64,000 nt of DNA from Margaritifera margaritifera (GCA_029931535.1 JAQPZY010000909.1:583001-647000), one strand, 5' to 3'. Counted from the first letter of the stretch, positions 24,053 through 37,280 are shown. The notes: generated by a model not told the origin, from the letters alone. Made by a program: numbers and translations.

Positions 24053-24791
24053 TTAAGTAAATGGTTTTGACTGGTCAATAAATGTATGAACGGCATCGAA
24101 AATACAAATGTTTATTTCATACTGAAGCTTTTTATCACCATACAAGAAGGTATTTAAAGTTAACTTACCATATGGTGTGAGGGATTGAAAAAGTTTTTTT
24201 ATTTTGGTAATAAATGCAAGAAAAAAAAAGAATTGGTGTGAACTTTCTACAGATTCACATCTAAAAAGAGGTGATCTGATTATATTTTTTGCAAATAAAT
24301 GTTGATTAAGTGAACTGTAATTTGTTCTAAGTCGGGCATGAAGAAATTTAGATTTCCTTCTACCCCTATAAAAGTGTCTGGGAACATGAGTGTCGCAATT
24401 ATTAAATGTGTTTTTGAAGTTGTTAATATAGTCAATTGACAAGTCTCAGTAGATAATGCATTCCTTTCTCGAATGGCCAAAATGAATTGTAATAAATACT
24501 TGTTCTAGCTTGTACTGGTTGGAATCCATATATGCCTTGGAAACGAATTACGTTTTGGTTTTTTTTATAGTTAAATATCCCACAAATAGGGCAATAATAT
24601 ATAACATCTTGATGTAAGAAAGGATCTCCAAACCCGCGGAGAATTAAACTTTCATTATTCATTATAAGTAACAGATCTATCAACGTTGAATAGTTTTCAG
24701 TGAAATGAGTCAGCTGACTAATGCATTCTTCAAGGGAAAGCTCATCACATAGTGATTTCGTTTTTTGACCTGAGAGTAGGACGAGTAGCAC
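24053..24791 (-). pseudogene. Internally deleted LINE (endonuclease end joined to ORF2 C-terminus)
   Basis: Two parts of one LINE protein lie next to each other on the minus strand. The 5' part (24791-24560) reads LTHFTENYSTLIDLLLIM, then GFGDPFLHQDVIYYCPICGI, resembling the end of an APE-type endonuclease (S-x-I-D-L-x-L...H-C-P). The 3' part (24442-24053) reads FLHARLRTNYSSLNQHLFAK, then SPLFRCESVESSHQFFF and FIDQSKPF, the usual ORF2 C-terminal block with one Cys of the zinc motif lost. The whole reverse transcriptase is missing between them, in less than 120 bases. This is an internal deletion or a template jump. Both parts have stops and shifts. Confidence 0.7.
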
Positions 24792-25585
24792 AAATTAAGA
24801 ATAAAAATAATCAGAAATGAAATACAAAAGTTGCGAAACAAAAAAAAACTATGAATCAGAAACCATATCAGGAGAATGTCTTTCATTTGTAAGTTGTGAT
24901 TGGTGTGTGACGATTTTAAATGTTTCCATGAATGTGCATGATAGAGTTGAAGTATAAACTCTCTGTCTTGGTGATTGCAATTTTGAGTTTCACAGGTATC
25001 TTGTATTAACGTGATGCAAAGATGCATACAAAGGCTTTTGTATGAAGTATGATATTATCAGCTTGGAACAAGGTAGTAGTCATAAATAGAGATGCAGTGT
25101 ACAATTCAACTAACATAATTTTTCACAGACACTTCCGGAGAATACCTAATGTTCGATATATGTTTAATTTGAAACCAAGTTATATGTGGATATTAGGAAT
25201 GAGTATTTAGTAAAAATAAAGGTTCCAATTACATAAAGATAGTATTTGTCAACCACGTCTTTCTATACGGGTGTTCTCTAGCAGTTTGCAAATGACAATT
25301 GCGAAATTAGCAATCAACAATTAATGTGCCGAAAGAAGCCGCACAATAGCGTTGTAATTCAAATAGGTCTCATTGGTATTACATTGTGAGTTTCAAAGGA
25401 ATCTTGTAATGAAGTAATGCAGAGATTATTAAGGAAGCAATGTTGGGTAAGAACAAACTTAGGAACAAGGGAAACAAACACATGTCCTACATTTTGCATT
25501 TTAATATGTTTCAGCTATTATGTCATATTCATTTTGAATGACAATATTAGATATTTTCCTTGTTTAAGGTAATCTTTTGTTACGT
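24792..25585. other. No gene; short duplicated block
   Basis: About 24980-25040 and 25385-25450 share a GAGTTTCA.AGG.ATCTTGTA block, two diverged copies about 420 bases apart. No other feature was seen. Confidence 0.45.
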
Positions 25586-25589
25586 CATA

Positions 25590-26570
25590 CCAGATTGACA
25601 TGTACCAGAATTTACCAACTGTAAGTTTTCAAAATATTTTAGTCACCTCTCTGATGACCAGCATCTTCTGCAGTATGTGCCTGACTCCCATTTTAAAAGT
25701 CTCCACTAAAGGTAAAGTCGGCCTATTATCCCTGAAGGTGCTGAAGAGTCGATCAATAGTAATAAACAAAATAGTAAGAAAGAGATTTTTTTCTTCAGGT
25801 TCACACCTTGATTTGCAAATTTATTTCACTTTTATTGTGGGGAACCAGTTTGTGCGATCATCGTTGGGGTCTTTCAAAGTCTTGATACATTACAAAGGTT
25901 AGTATTTTTCATTTAGGCCGAACTCCCCATGAGTTTTCAACTGTAGTATCCAGTAACGTTCCTTAGGTGTGCGTTCTATATCGGTCTACAATAGGTTAAA
26001 TTCAATTGGTAGCATCTCGAGTGACTCGACTGAATGCCCAGTCGAGTTGTAGTGGTTGCTGAGTTTCGCATAGATTTTGTTGCGAATGTGGCTTTGGTGG
26101 TTATTCATTCGTTTTCTAAAATCATCGGTTTCGCCAACATATTAAGTGGCAAAAATCTTGCATATTAGAAGATATATTACATTTTGGGTTCGACATCGTA
26201 CCTGCTGATTGAAAGTGAAGCTTACTCCTGTCATCAAACTTCTGAACGTTTTGGTCTCGGACATATGTTTGCAAATCAGGCAACGCTTGTCTTTGCATCA
26301 GTATGTGCCTGAATATGTGGTGTTGCTTGATGTTACCTTCGCAGGTACCAGATGGTCCTTCAGATTTTTAGGCCTACGGCACGCAACCATTGTGTTGGTT
26401 TGTTTAGTTTTATATTTCTAAAGAGCGCTTCTATCGATGAGTCTAGTTTTCTTAATAGCCTCATCAACGTAGCTATTTCTCTATCCTCTCCTTCTAAGGT
26501 TCTCCTTGAATTCTATACATCACAGAATGCTAAAGTGACTCAGTTATGTGTCACACGAAAATAATGAATT
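25590..26570 (-). pseudogene. Penelope-like element, C-terminal half with GIY-YIG endonuclease
   Basis: On the minus strand, frames at about 26390-26200 read RPKNLKDHLVPAKV, CKDKRCLICKHMSETKTF and GVSFTFNQQ, the Cys-bearing linker that follows the RT in Penelope-like elements. Next come NVIYLLICKI near 26190-26160, YVGETDDFRKRMNNHQSHIR near 26145-26085, NHYNSTGHS and ERTPKERYWILQLKTHGEFG (about 25980-25915). These are the GIY-YIG endonuclease signatures: a Y-L-I-x-C strand, the Y-V-G-E-T box, the catalytic Arg block and the C-terminal E-R-Y-W-I. An in-frame stop lies before YVG, and frames shift several times. The RT itself is missing. Penelope-like elements use this endonuclease with a telomerase-like RT. 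Confidence 0.8.
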
Positions 26571-26980
26571 GAATTTAACATAATCAGTCTTGTACCTGCT
26601 TGTATCTAAATTAAGGAAAGTCCATGATCTCGCCTTGATTAATATGGTACCCATTTATATCATCGCAAAGTCTTCTACATCAGCGAAAAAGTTTCTGTAC
26701 AACATATACAAAATCATAAGCATTATTTAATCCCATAATATACGAGTATAGAACGAACCTTACTTCTATGGCATAACGGGAAACTCACACAAGAGCGTAT
26801 TACTTGCATAACGCTAGCAATTTTCTGACAGTTAACTATGCGAACCTGCGGAGTATGAAGATAACAGGCATGCATATAAGCAGTACAATTTTATGATACA
26901 TAAGAATAATCGGACTTGCGCATGGAAATGTTATGCAAATAACAGATACGTGTAAATAAGCGGTATTCAATTAAGTGGGA

Positions 26981-26982
<2 letters not shown>
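26571..26982. other. No recognised feature
   Basis: AT-rich sequence upstream of the Penelope relic. I could not find its reverse transcriptase here. Confidence 0.4.
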
Positions 26983-27044
<62 letters not shown>

Positions 27045-28890
27045 ATATATATATATAGGTCCGTCCACTAAATTTGGAGGCCACATTGCAAGTAAAATAA
27101 TTGTTCCATATCAAACACATACACTGGTATTCAATTATTTACTTAAACTTCCAGTTTAATTTTTATTGTTTTTTATTTGGTTATTGTGGTTAATGGTTAC
27201 CAAAAGAAATTAATATCTTGTTGTTCTATCTCATCATAAATTTGGATATCTGAGTCAGTTTTGTACACAAGTAAAGACATTTACAAATTCTTTAGCAATG
27301 TAAGAGTGATTATGAATGAAAGAATCAACAAATTCAAACGCTGGCTTTCACTTATCGTTAAAGGAATTGTATTTTATGTCTCGCTCAGCTTTATATAACT
27401 TATGAACAGATCACAGAACCGGGCAGGCGAGCAGGACATCTCGAATCTTTCTCCTTTCCTTTGAGAACCTCCCAAGTCGTCATTATTAAGTAATAAAGGA
27501 CACTTTTTTCAAAAAAAGAGGTGTATTATGTAAGGCATTAAGACATTCTTAGAAACAAAGGTCTAAATCACCATTTTCATGATGTCGATGAGTAAAGTTG
27601 TTACCCAAAATAATGACGATTAATGAACACACATGCCAAGCAGCCCAGTTTAAAAAGGACGAATAATAAACACAATAAGCATGCAAATTTAGCCCAGTTA
27701 CAAAACTCTTACATGGAGAAATCGGTTTCAAAATATAGTAGAAGCTCAGTGCTCAAACATCCATTTGTGGAATATCGCTAGTACGAGACAGTAAGGATTC
27801 ATATAATTATATACATTCTGTCATGTCCTATACACCGGTTCGAGCGACCCCTGGTGTTCCAGATATCCGGGTTTCAGTCAAAGATATTTCTTCTGTACTT
27901 TCGCTTTCGCTTTTTACTGACAATCAGTTCAGATGCCGCATAGTCATGTTATTATTATGCTGTATTTTTTTACAATGGTTCATTAAAACCCAAAATGTGT
28001 CAATATTTGCGTAAGTTTCTCGGGAAATCGGTTGAAATATTAGACAAAGGGTTCCAAGATATACAAGAAATCGTTGGTTCATTCATTTTTTTTCTTCGTC
28101 TAATTTGGTCGACAGAAGTTGAGTTCATTAGAAGATACACTAAATTTCCTTAAAGTTTAGACATATGTTCCATCCTTATGCATAATTCAAACCAAATTTG
28201 CTGCTGTAATCTTTCCTCCCTCCCCCCCCTCTCTCTCTCTAAAAATAATATTTCTGTCATCAGTGAGTTCATTTCAGGCCGCTGCCTGATACCAATTCGA
28301 GCTTGTAGTGCTTAATGCTTGCAGTTGAGAATAAAAAATTTCAAGTTCAGCCCTATACTATGCAAATAGCCACAAGATACTATGATTCTATGTATACTAT
28401 TTATACGAATTCCTTAACATTATGTTATCGACTGTGGGCCCCTCATAAGTGTGGAGCATTGTCATCGGAATTACGGGGGTATGTCTGTCTGTTTGTCTGT
28501 CTGTCTCTATCTCTCATAGATGGTTGCCAGCTATATATAGATGTAGAATAGCGGATGATGTAGTTATATATCAAAATAGCCGCGGTAAGACAGTAGTATT
28601 ACCAGGAAAACACAAAGAAGGCTAATCGAAGTAATTAAGTGAAGTGATGATTGAAAATTGATGTTTTTACCTATGAAATCCTTGCGACGATCACTTTGGT
28701 TCTAGAGATGATTTTATTCAAGAAATAACCTATGCAAGTAATTGGAAGCGGTTGCTCGCTCAGACAGATAGGTATATAGATAGATGAGGGTGACGACGAC
28801 AATGACTATTATTTGTATTTATGACATGCTTATTTCTTCTTGGAGACAAAGATGAGAATTGCCCAAGGCAAAATTTCCCGTTTCTATTCA
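26983..28890 (+). repeat. Dispersed ~2-kb block, copy 1
   Basis: Starts with an interrupted (TA)n run (26986-27055) followed by GTCC.TCCA..TAAA.TGGAGG. It aligns with 33.0-35.15 kb in the same order and orientation: ATTGCAAGTAAAAT, GGTATTCA.TTATT, ATTCATATAATTAT (27796), TTCAGATGCCGCAT (27929), GTTGAGTTCATT, CAAACCAAATTTGCTGCT (28190), ACCTATGAAATC (28670) and ATTTCTTCTT (28831). No protein domain is visible. Confidence 0.85.
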
Positions 28891-30745
28891 ATATACTGCC
28901 ATTGTGGCTGATTTGCGGCTGTAATTCACAGTAAAATACTAGCCAAAACCTGACTGTTAAGGATCCAAATGTTATCGATGCCGAAAACTGTTGTTGAAAA
29001 AGAGAGTAGTATCGCGATTATGTACAGTGTATCGAGTTCTTAATACATTTAGTCAATGCATGCGATTGCTAAGATCTAAGACAGTCTAATCGACCTAGAT
29101 CGGCTTGTCGAGCTTATTGGTCGTTTTGTGGCTATGAACGGTTGACTTTAAATTCTTAGAATTATTTATCAGGTAATAATAAAGACCTCAGATAAAAGTA
29201 GGTCTCTGTCTGAGATGCTTGCCAATCAGACAGATGGGGACCCTACTACATAACTGAATTCTTCTTTTTGCGCATCCTTGTAAGGCGATGCACATGAATA
29301 ATGGTAAAATTTTCTTATGGTGTATGAGTATATGCCTGTAGTATCATGACACCTGGAGCGCTTAGACTACGTTTAAAATCGCTTAATTTCAAGATTCAAA
29401 GTGGAATGAGTTGGGAATGGACAGTTTGTAATAGCTGCAATCGTTATAAAATCTTATCTAAGCATTTTCTGTGTATTTGTCTTTCATTATTTGCCTGTTT
29501 TGCTGATTTGCAAATAGCCACAAAATAATATGTATCTAGTTAAAACATATTATATTGCCATAAAAATAATATATTTGTAAAAGAATAGGTGACAAGTTTG
29601 CAAGAAGTTACAAGTTCCTCACATTATAGAAACAAAATCACATTACGGGTAGAAAATAATGAAAAACATAAACTCAAAATAAAATACAGAAAAGATACGA
29701 AAGAAAACATAAAAAGCATGATTGTGGTGTTAGAAAAGGAAAGGAAAGTGGTATTTTTTGCGCCTGGTAAATTTGTCTAGATTTCAATCAATATAATTTG
29801 TACGCCAACACATCAGTATATCGCAGCATAAAATAGCTCAATATTGTTTTTACCAGTCACATCGACAAACGTATAATAGTACAATTTTAGGAATGAAATC
29901 CAATATGCATTTAGGCATTAATATAAATATATACAACACAGAGAGTAATATATAACATAATTAAGCACATGATAGTAACCATTATCATGAGCATTATTTT
30001 CATCGTATTTAAGTTTATTTCGCAAGGTGGTCTAAAGTTCATAAATAACATCTCGAAAAGTTATAAGGTTACGTAAAATTGTGCCGTGCACAACCTACTT
30101 TAGGGACAGAGCAGTGTTAAGTGATGACAGATCAATACGTATTAGCTTGATTTACAGATAATTTCCATGCAAAAGGCCAGTAGGAGTATACATCCGTGTT
30201 TACTGAATTATAATGAATATCAAACCATAATGCAGTTTCCTTTTCGGAAAGAGATAATATAAGAATTATTGTCACTGAAACCTGAATCCTGCTGACTGAC
30301 TTACACCAAAAATATGGGTCGCAGATTTATAGTGCAGACTCCATGATGGAAACATTAAAGTTGGATTGCTAATTAAGCAAAGAAGTTGCAACGCTTTGGT
30401 CCACCATACAGTATGTTTTGTATAAATACAAGGTGACAAAGAATTCGAATTTTACTTTTGTAACACAATAATAAAATATGCTAGAGATAAAACATGTTCC
30501 TGACTTTAACTACGTTAGTTTTGCATCTTTTTGGTCCAGTCATGCAAGACCTCACCCTGGCCCTGCAACACACCAAACGCTCCCTCATGGAACAATCCCA
30601 AACGACTTAACCGTATCTTTTAGCAAGACACCTGGTTTTGCTGAAAACATTCGGTTTACTTGTGTCTTATCGTTCATTCTACCTTAAAATTTATACTTCA
30701 GTGATGGCACCATTTCTAAAAATTAATTAAAGGAAATCTATGCAC
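28891..30745. other. No recognised feature
   Basis: AT-rich unique sequence. I saw no gene, RNA gene or repeat array. Confidence 0.4.
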
Positions 30746-30749
30746 TATA

Positions 30750-30960
30750 TCCTGGGCGGCTAACTAGTCGAGGACTTGTACTCTTGACAAGAAGGGTCTG
30801 GGTTCAATTACCTCAATCAGGTCAGTCCAGATCGGCGTTTCCTTGTGCAAGGATCTTTACCCAACTTGCATAGCCACGATATAACTTTCAAGCCAACCAT
30901 TCATTCGCGATGCATTTGGATCCTAGACCAGAATACAAAGAGTAAAAACAAACAAACAAA
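30750..30960 (+). mobile_element. tRNA-derived SINE (second family)
   Basis: CGGCTAACTAGTCGAGGAC near 30757-30775 is A-box-like, and GGTTCAATTACC at 30801-30812 is B-box-like. The body continues with CCTTGTGCAAGGATCTTTAC near 30841, a block of the kind found in central domains of several animal SINEs. The end is an (AAAC)n/(CAAA)n tail near 30948-30962. It is older than the copy at 20.96 kb. Confidence 0.6.
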
Positions 30961-31858
30961 TCAAAAAGAATAAAACAAAACTCCACTATACAAAGACGTT
31001 TTTCAATTTCAAAGTGAAAGGACTCATCCCTTCAAATGAACAAAAATATCCAAGCGGCTTCTCGTCGGTTGAAGTCAGAACCATGACGTTATGGTAAAAT
31101 TCTGCACAGCATTCTTGTATTGATCTACATACTTTCTAGTCTTTAGCTTTAACGGTGTAGACGGACCACAAAACTCATCAAAAAGGCAAGATTGCACGGT
31201 CTGTATCTATTCACAGAAAAAACATATGTTGAAAATAAATCTCCCACATCCATTTTAATTGATTAAATTTAAAACATGGAATAAGGAGGTGAGGCCTCAG
31301 GCGATGATAATAATAGAGGCTATTATCAACTCGAAAGAATTATATTTAGCAAGACCGCAGACCAGGGTGTTGATAAGTTTTCTGAGATCGAATAATCCTT
31401 ATAGAAATAGCAATAAAAATTCTGCAGTTTTGCTAATAAATGACTGCAAACTCTTTTTTTTCTTTTCTTTTTTTTCCTTTTGATTCAATATTAATAAGAC
31501 AAATGTCGATGAACTTTGAAATGTATATAAAAATGTGCAACCAGAGATCAACAAAAGTAGCGATTTAGTCCATTAAGTAAGACTCATATATGAATATAAA
31601 TGATTAAAAGCAAATGAATAAAAATAAATGCTATTATTGCATGATTCCTGTTAAAGCTATGTTTTGTTTTATACCATAACTTCATATGATTTGTGATAAT
31701 TGATCACATTGCTCTGTCATGACGTAATTTACTTTTGTATAAGGTCATTACGTATTTGTTGTGGCTTCATGCAGCTGAAATGGTATTTTCAATGATCAAT
31801 GTGCTCTTTATCACTGCATATTAAACTTCTGACAAAAATCTTCCCATAGCCAACATGC

Positions 31859-31860
<2 letters not shown>
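30961..31860. other. No recognised feature
   Basis: AT-rich sequence with a T-rich tract at about 31453-31480. Confidence 0.4.

Positions 31861-31865
<5 letters not shown>

Positions 31866-31920
<55 letters not shown>
31866..31920. repeat. (TA)n microsatellite
   Basis: About 27 TA units, uninterrupted. Confidence 0.95.
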
Positions 31921-31922
<2 letters not shown>

Positions 31923-32845
31923 GACATCAAACAATGCCTTAAAGCCAACTCCAAACAATAAGAAGTAGGTTTAGCTTACTAAAATAGTTTTCCAGATGAA
32001 CCATGCACATTTTCATTGACTGAACTTATATCACCTGCAACTATTCGATATTCAGTGTTACCCATACCTGTTACACTCTACGACAACTTGTACAAGATTT
32101 TAAGGCTAAACTTGGGGTTAAACATACTAGTAAATCGTTGTAATGACCGACTTGAATTCTCATCACACTCATAATCATGTTTGAAAACGATGGAGAAATC
32201 GGCTGATGGGTAAGTGTTGATTGCAAACTGAAATTAAGTAAACGATCGAAATGTGTGTGCAGGTTCTACTACCGAATTGGCTTCAAGCTTGCCAAGGTCA
32301 AATAATCCATGCCTGAATGGAGATATAAAGGAAATAAATGAGCAAAATCATATTACTTGAACTCACAATTATTTCAATATTTTGTTTCAAAATGTTACGC
32401 TCTGAATTTATCTGATCCAACCGCTCTGTAATTGTTGTATCTCAACCCAAACAGTGTTCACTGTATGAATCAGCGCAATAAATGTCTTACCGAAAAAAAA
32501 AGTCGTTCCATTTCTTGTATGAAAATAGTCATTAATTTGACAAAATACTCCATCTGACACAGAATATAAATTTTTAAAAGTCACTGTCCTAAATTATTGT
32601 AAAATTTGGGAACTTCTTTTCATCGATGTAGTAATACAATCGTTAACCACATTGGTACAGCGTGGAAAAAAACCATGCACGTCAACGGTTTTCGCCTTTA
32701 AGAAAAATATATGATAAAAGAAAAATCTAATATTTTTCGTAGATATACTGGAATATTTGACTCGAGAAGTTCAAAGATTGTATATTGTCAGTCGTGACTT
32801 CCCCACCAGTAATTCAATGTTTCGACTTTTTTTACTCGTGAAATA
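31923..32845. other. No recognised feature
   Basis: AT-rich sequence with no coding domain or repeat that I can see. Confidence 0.4.
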
Positions 32846-32875
32846 TTCCTTATATCTACTCACTGAAAACGTAGA

Positions 32876-32950
<75 letters not shown>

Positions 32951-32997
32951 CCTTATATATCTACTCACTGAAAACACAGATCTCTCTCTTTCTCTCT

Positions 32998-33062
<65 letters not shown>
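32846..33062 (+). repeat. Duplicated (TC)n(TA)n compound microsatellite
   Basis: Two consecutive units of the same design. TTCCTTATATCTACTCACTG with AAAACGTAGATC then (TC)n(TA)n starts at 32846. TTCCTTATATATCTACTCAC with TGAAAACACAGATC then (TC)n(TA)n starts at 32949. The second (TA)n run abuts copy 2 of the dispersed block. Confidence 0.9.
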
Positions 33063-33066
<4 letters not shown>

Positions 33067-34944
33067 CGTCCAGTTAAACTGGAGGCCCTATTGCAAGTAA
33101 AATCATTTTTACATATCAGACATATGCTGGTATTCATTTATTGACTTTACCTACCAATTTCAATTTTAAAGCGTTTTAGTTGGATATTGCGGTGTATGGC
33201 TGCCAAAAGAAGTTAATATTTTTGTTTCTCTACCGAATCAGAGATATAGATATTTGCCTAAGTTTTGCATAGAAAAGAATCTATATTTAGGAATTATTTC
33301 ACGATGTAATAGTAATTATGAATCAAAGACTCAACGTATTCAAAAGCTGGCTTTCACATAAGGAATTTTAGTTTATGTTTCGCTCAGTATCTAGAACTTA
33401 CGAACAGATTAGATGACTCAGTAGGAGAGGAAGACATAGCGACTCTTACTCCTTTCTTTTCAAAATATCTTAAGTCGACATTATTAAATATCAAAGTAAT
33501 TTGGTTTTTTAAACATGCTCTTTATTATACCGCCATCTTAAATCCGGGATATTATATTAAAGCGTTGTCCTTCCGTTCGCCCATCCGTCCCTTTACATTT
33601 GGCTGTCCGGCAAAAACATTTGTGGTGGTTGGGGCGATTTTCATGAAACTTGACAAAGTATATATCATGCCATATGTCTATATGTAGGTCACGACAAAGG
33701 AAAATATAGTTCTGTGACATGTATCTTTCATCTGACTATAGCAGTTTAGCACTGAAGATATTTGTATGACTGATAAACTTAACCTTTTTACATGTTTGTG
33801 TAATGCAACAGGACTTTTGCGGTCCTGCCATTTGGTACCTAAATAGACTGAAGCTGTTTCCAAAACTGAGAGTAGGTAATTAAGACAAGGTAAAAATCAC
33901 TATTGTCATGGTGTCGATGCGCAAAGTTGTTACCTAATGAATGAAGACTAATTGCACCTACATACGCATGCCAAGCAGCCCAATTTAAATAGAAGTACTA
34001 AAAACCACAATGATCATAGAAAGATTCTACCCAATTATAAGAATTCTACGTGGGGAATTTGTTTTTAAAATACAGTAGAATCTCGATGCTCGAACTTTCA
34101 GAATTGGAGATCGTTAGCTGGAGACAATAAGGATTCATATAATTATCGACATTCTGTCAAGCCCTGTACACCAGTTGGATCTACACCTGGTATTCGAGTT
34201 ATCCGTGTTTCAGCCAAAGATGTTTCTAAAGATGTTTCTTCTGTACTTTTGCTTTTAATTTTTAGTGATAAGCAATTCAGATGCCGCATTATAATTTTAT
34301 TATGATGCTGCATTTTTGCCATGGCTAGTTAAAAACCGAAAGCAAAGAATTAAAAAATTAATAATGTGCCAATATTTGGGTTTGCTTCTCGGGCAATTAA
34401 TCGAAATATTATTCAAACGTAACCGAAGAAGTAGAAGAAATCAAAGGTTCCTTTCTTTTTTGATTTGGTTGACAGAGGTTGAGTTCATTGGAAAATAAAC
34501 TAAATTTCCTGAAACTTTAGAAATATTTAGACATATATTCTATCCTTATGCATAGTTCAAACCAAATTTGCTGCTTTCGCTATGTCTCTCTCTCTCTAAA
34601 AAAGAAATTTTCGTCCGTAGAGATTTCATTTCTTTTTGCCTAGCTTTTCCCTCTCATAAGAGCCTGTCGTGCTTGTTCCTTGCAACTGAGATACTGGGCC
34701 TTCTTTGATCGTCTAGTATCATACCATGTCATATGTCCAGAAATGTTTTATCATCACCATCAACTAATTTGAATTTCAACACCAGTATCCATTGCTAGGA
34801 AAGTATGAAGAGGGTTGATTCAGTAACAAAGTGATGTCAGGCCGTGATGCTTACCTATGAAATCTTTGGGACGATGGCTCTAAATCAAGAGATGCTTTTA
34901 TCCAAGAAACAACTCATGCTAGCAAGTTAAGGCGATGGCTCCCT

Positions 34945-34989
<45 letters not shown>

Positions 34990-35008
34990 GCGGAAGACGA
35001 CAATGTTA

Positions 35009-35071
<63 letters not shown>

Positions 35072-35150
35072 TACATATTCATTTCTTCTTAGAGACTAAA
35101 CTGAGAATTTCCCACAGCCAGATCTCCCTTGTTTTTATTTCACGTAATGT
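33062..35150 (+). repeat. Dispersed ~2-kb block, copy 2
   Basis: Aligns with 27.05-28.89 kb along its length. Two microsatellites expanded only in this copy: (GATA)n at about 34947-34989, where copy 1 has a few units, and (ATT)n at about 35009-35070. A subsegment at 33540-33720 has a CCATCCGTCC tract like those at 19.08 and 46.38 kb and is absent from copy 1, so it may be a nested insertion. Confidence 0.85.
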
Positions 35151-35284
35151 CATCGGGTAGTATATATTTGATTCATGTGGCTCAGCCATACAACAGCTTA
35201 TAATTATTAAAACGAAATACCCCCATCTCACGAGACAAAACTTAATAATAACAACCATGAACCCAAGACCAGAACCAAATCTTT

Positions 35285-35655
35285 TTTCTTCAAAAACGAT
35301 AAAATAAATGGTTCGTCAAATGCATAAATAGGTTGCAGATGAGCCTTAGGTATCTTCTAATTGGGGTTTCCTACCGTTTGACAAGTGTGACAAGATCTGC
35401 AGTATTTAGAAACATCACTTTTAAGTTTCGGCAAATAAAAATGATTCAAGATCTTGTGATAAGTCTTATTGCTTCCGAAATGACCAGCCAATAGAGTTAC
35501 ATGGGCTAGATTAAGAATTTCCTGTTGATATGACCTCGAAATGACAATTTTACAGCTCACTGTCCACTTGTCACTAGTGGGTACCTCAAGGGGTCTCCAT
35601 TTTCTCATAAGGACCCCATTTTTCACAAAGTAACAATCTGGGACTTGTGTCGATT
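35285..35655 (-). pseudogene. Integrase zinc-binding (HHCC) domain, truncated
   Basis: The frame at 35626-35357 contains NGVLMRKWRP, then HVTLLAGHFGSNKTYHKILN and KYCRSCHTCQ. These are the H-x3-7-H and C-x2-C ligands of the retroviral-type integrase H2C2 finger. Past a stop, KIPKAHLQPIYAFDEPF continues the usual linker to the catalytic core as far as about 35290. The catalytic core with its D,D,E residues is absent. Confidence 0.75.
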
Positions 35656-36800
35656 TAGTGGCACTTGTTCCTGTACGACAGCGAGTGATTGTCTTTTGTC
35701 AGCCTGATTCGAATAGAGAGAATTAGTTGTAAAAAGAGAATCACTGTAATCAATACGTTTTTATTGATTAATATCTCAATATCAGGAGGGAAAGTGACCT
35801 CATCAAAATACTGACCAATAAATGTGTCAGCTAAAGGAATAATTTCCAGAGCAACATCATTCTCAAGAGCTCTTTTTGCCATAGCTCTGGAAACTGCACA
35901 AGCATGATGCAAATCAGGGATTTCAATCTCAATAGGATCAAGTATTTGATCCAAACAAGGCTTGTCAGTTACAAGTTGATTAACCACGACCTTATCATTG
36001 CCTAGTAACAAATGGATACCTTCTATAGGCAAAGAAGTAACTGCCCCAACAGACACAGGTCTGGAAACTAAGTCTGATGCCAAATTGACACAATGGAGAG
36101 GAGCATTTATAAAGCCGCACTCTACTCCCTGAATAAGTACACTTTCATTAGAAGATGACTTCTCAGACAAAGGCAAAGTACCTGATAACAAAAGACTCTG
36201 AGTAGCTCCTGTGTCCCTTAATATTTTAATAGGGATAGGTTTGGCAGAATCACCAATAAGTGATATAGAACCTTCTGCTATGAATGGTTCATAAATCTCC
36301 AAAATATAATCAGCCTGGGGTGTGTTGGACCAAACCAATGTATTGCCTTCAATACAAGACCGTGACCTTGACCTCTTTGAAATAAGAGCGTTAGGATTAG
36401 CCCTGTCTTTATTATGTTGCTTATTTTTCAACCTGAAGCAGTCAGAAATGACGTGCCCTTTCTTTTTGCAATAAGTGTACGTAGGAAGAGATAAGGATTT
36501 CTGATCAGTCTTATCAGATGTTTGATTTCTAACAGTTGTGCTGTTGTGAATTTTAGAAGTACTCCTTTGAGACTAAGATGATTTTTTTTCCCAGAATACT
36601 GCTGAGAGGAAGACCTATTGACAAATGAAATTTTGTGAGTCAAGGAATAATCATCAGCCATAGGAGCAACATTTCCGAAAGTTTCCACTTTTTGCTCGTC
36701 AAAATAGGTCTTAACATCACTATGGATGCACCTCTTGAACCCTTCAATTAATACGAGCTGTATGAGGTTATTGTAATCTTGATAAACCTTCTTGACTGAA
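35655..36800 (-). pseudogene. Retrotransposon gag zinc knuckle and aspartic protease
   Basis: Around 36435-36480 the frame reads YTYCKKKGHVISDC, a CCHC knuckle whose first Cys is replaced by Tyr. The protease follows with ILRDTGATQSLLLSG near 36180-36225, keeping the catalytic D-T-G-A triad, and later GIHLLLGNDKVV near 35990-36020, matching the second conserved flap and I-L-G-x-D block. The reading frame is open for 258 codons from 36431. This part looks intact, though it is joined to broken neighbours. Confidence 0.7.
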
Positions 36801-37280
36801 CACACCTATCAAATAGTTGATCATTTTCCCTTGCAAATTTGACATGAGTTGTCCAGTTTATTTTCTACTATTCCTAAACCTTTGTGGATATGCCTCAGGT
36901 ACCAACTCATAACCCTTCAAGATCAACTCCTTAACCACATCATAATCAGTACTTTGTTTTACCGACTTTGAAGTGTAGACTTCACGAGCTTTGCCAATAA
37001 GTATACTTTGTAGTAACAAAGTAAAATGCTCTCTTGGCCATTTCAAGTTTTCAGCAATTTTCTCAAAGTGAACAAAGTATTTATCTACTTCTTTTTCCTG
37101 AAATGGGGGTACTAACCTAATATATCTGGTAACATCAAAACCTGAACTTTTGTGTAAAGGCGATGGGTGAATGCTCCGCTTGCCAGTTTTAATTCTTGTA
37201 ATCTATATTGCATATCCCCTGTCTTCTCTCTCTCTCTCTCTCTACATCTGCATATCCCATTTCTTCGCTTCCGTCTCCTA

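Noticed and set aside
25600..26564. Plus-strand frames of 70-100 codons
   Set aside because: They are antisense to the Penelope-like GIY-YIG relic on the minus strand.
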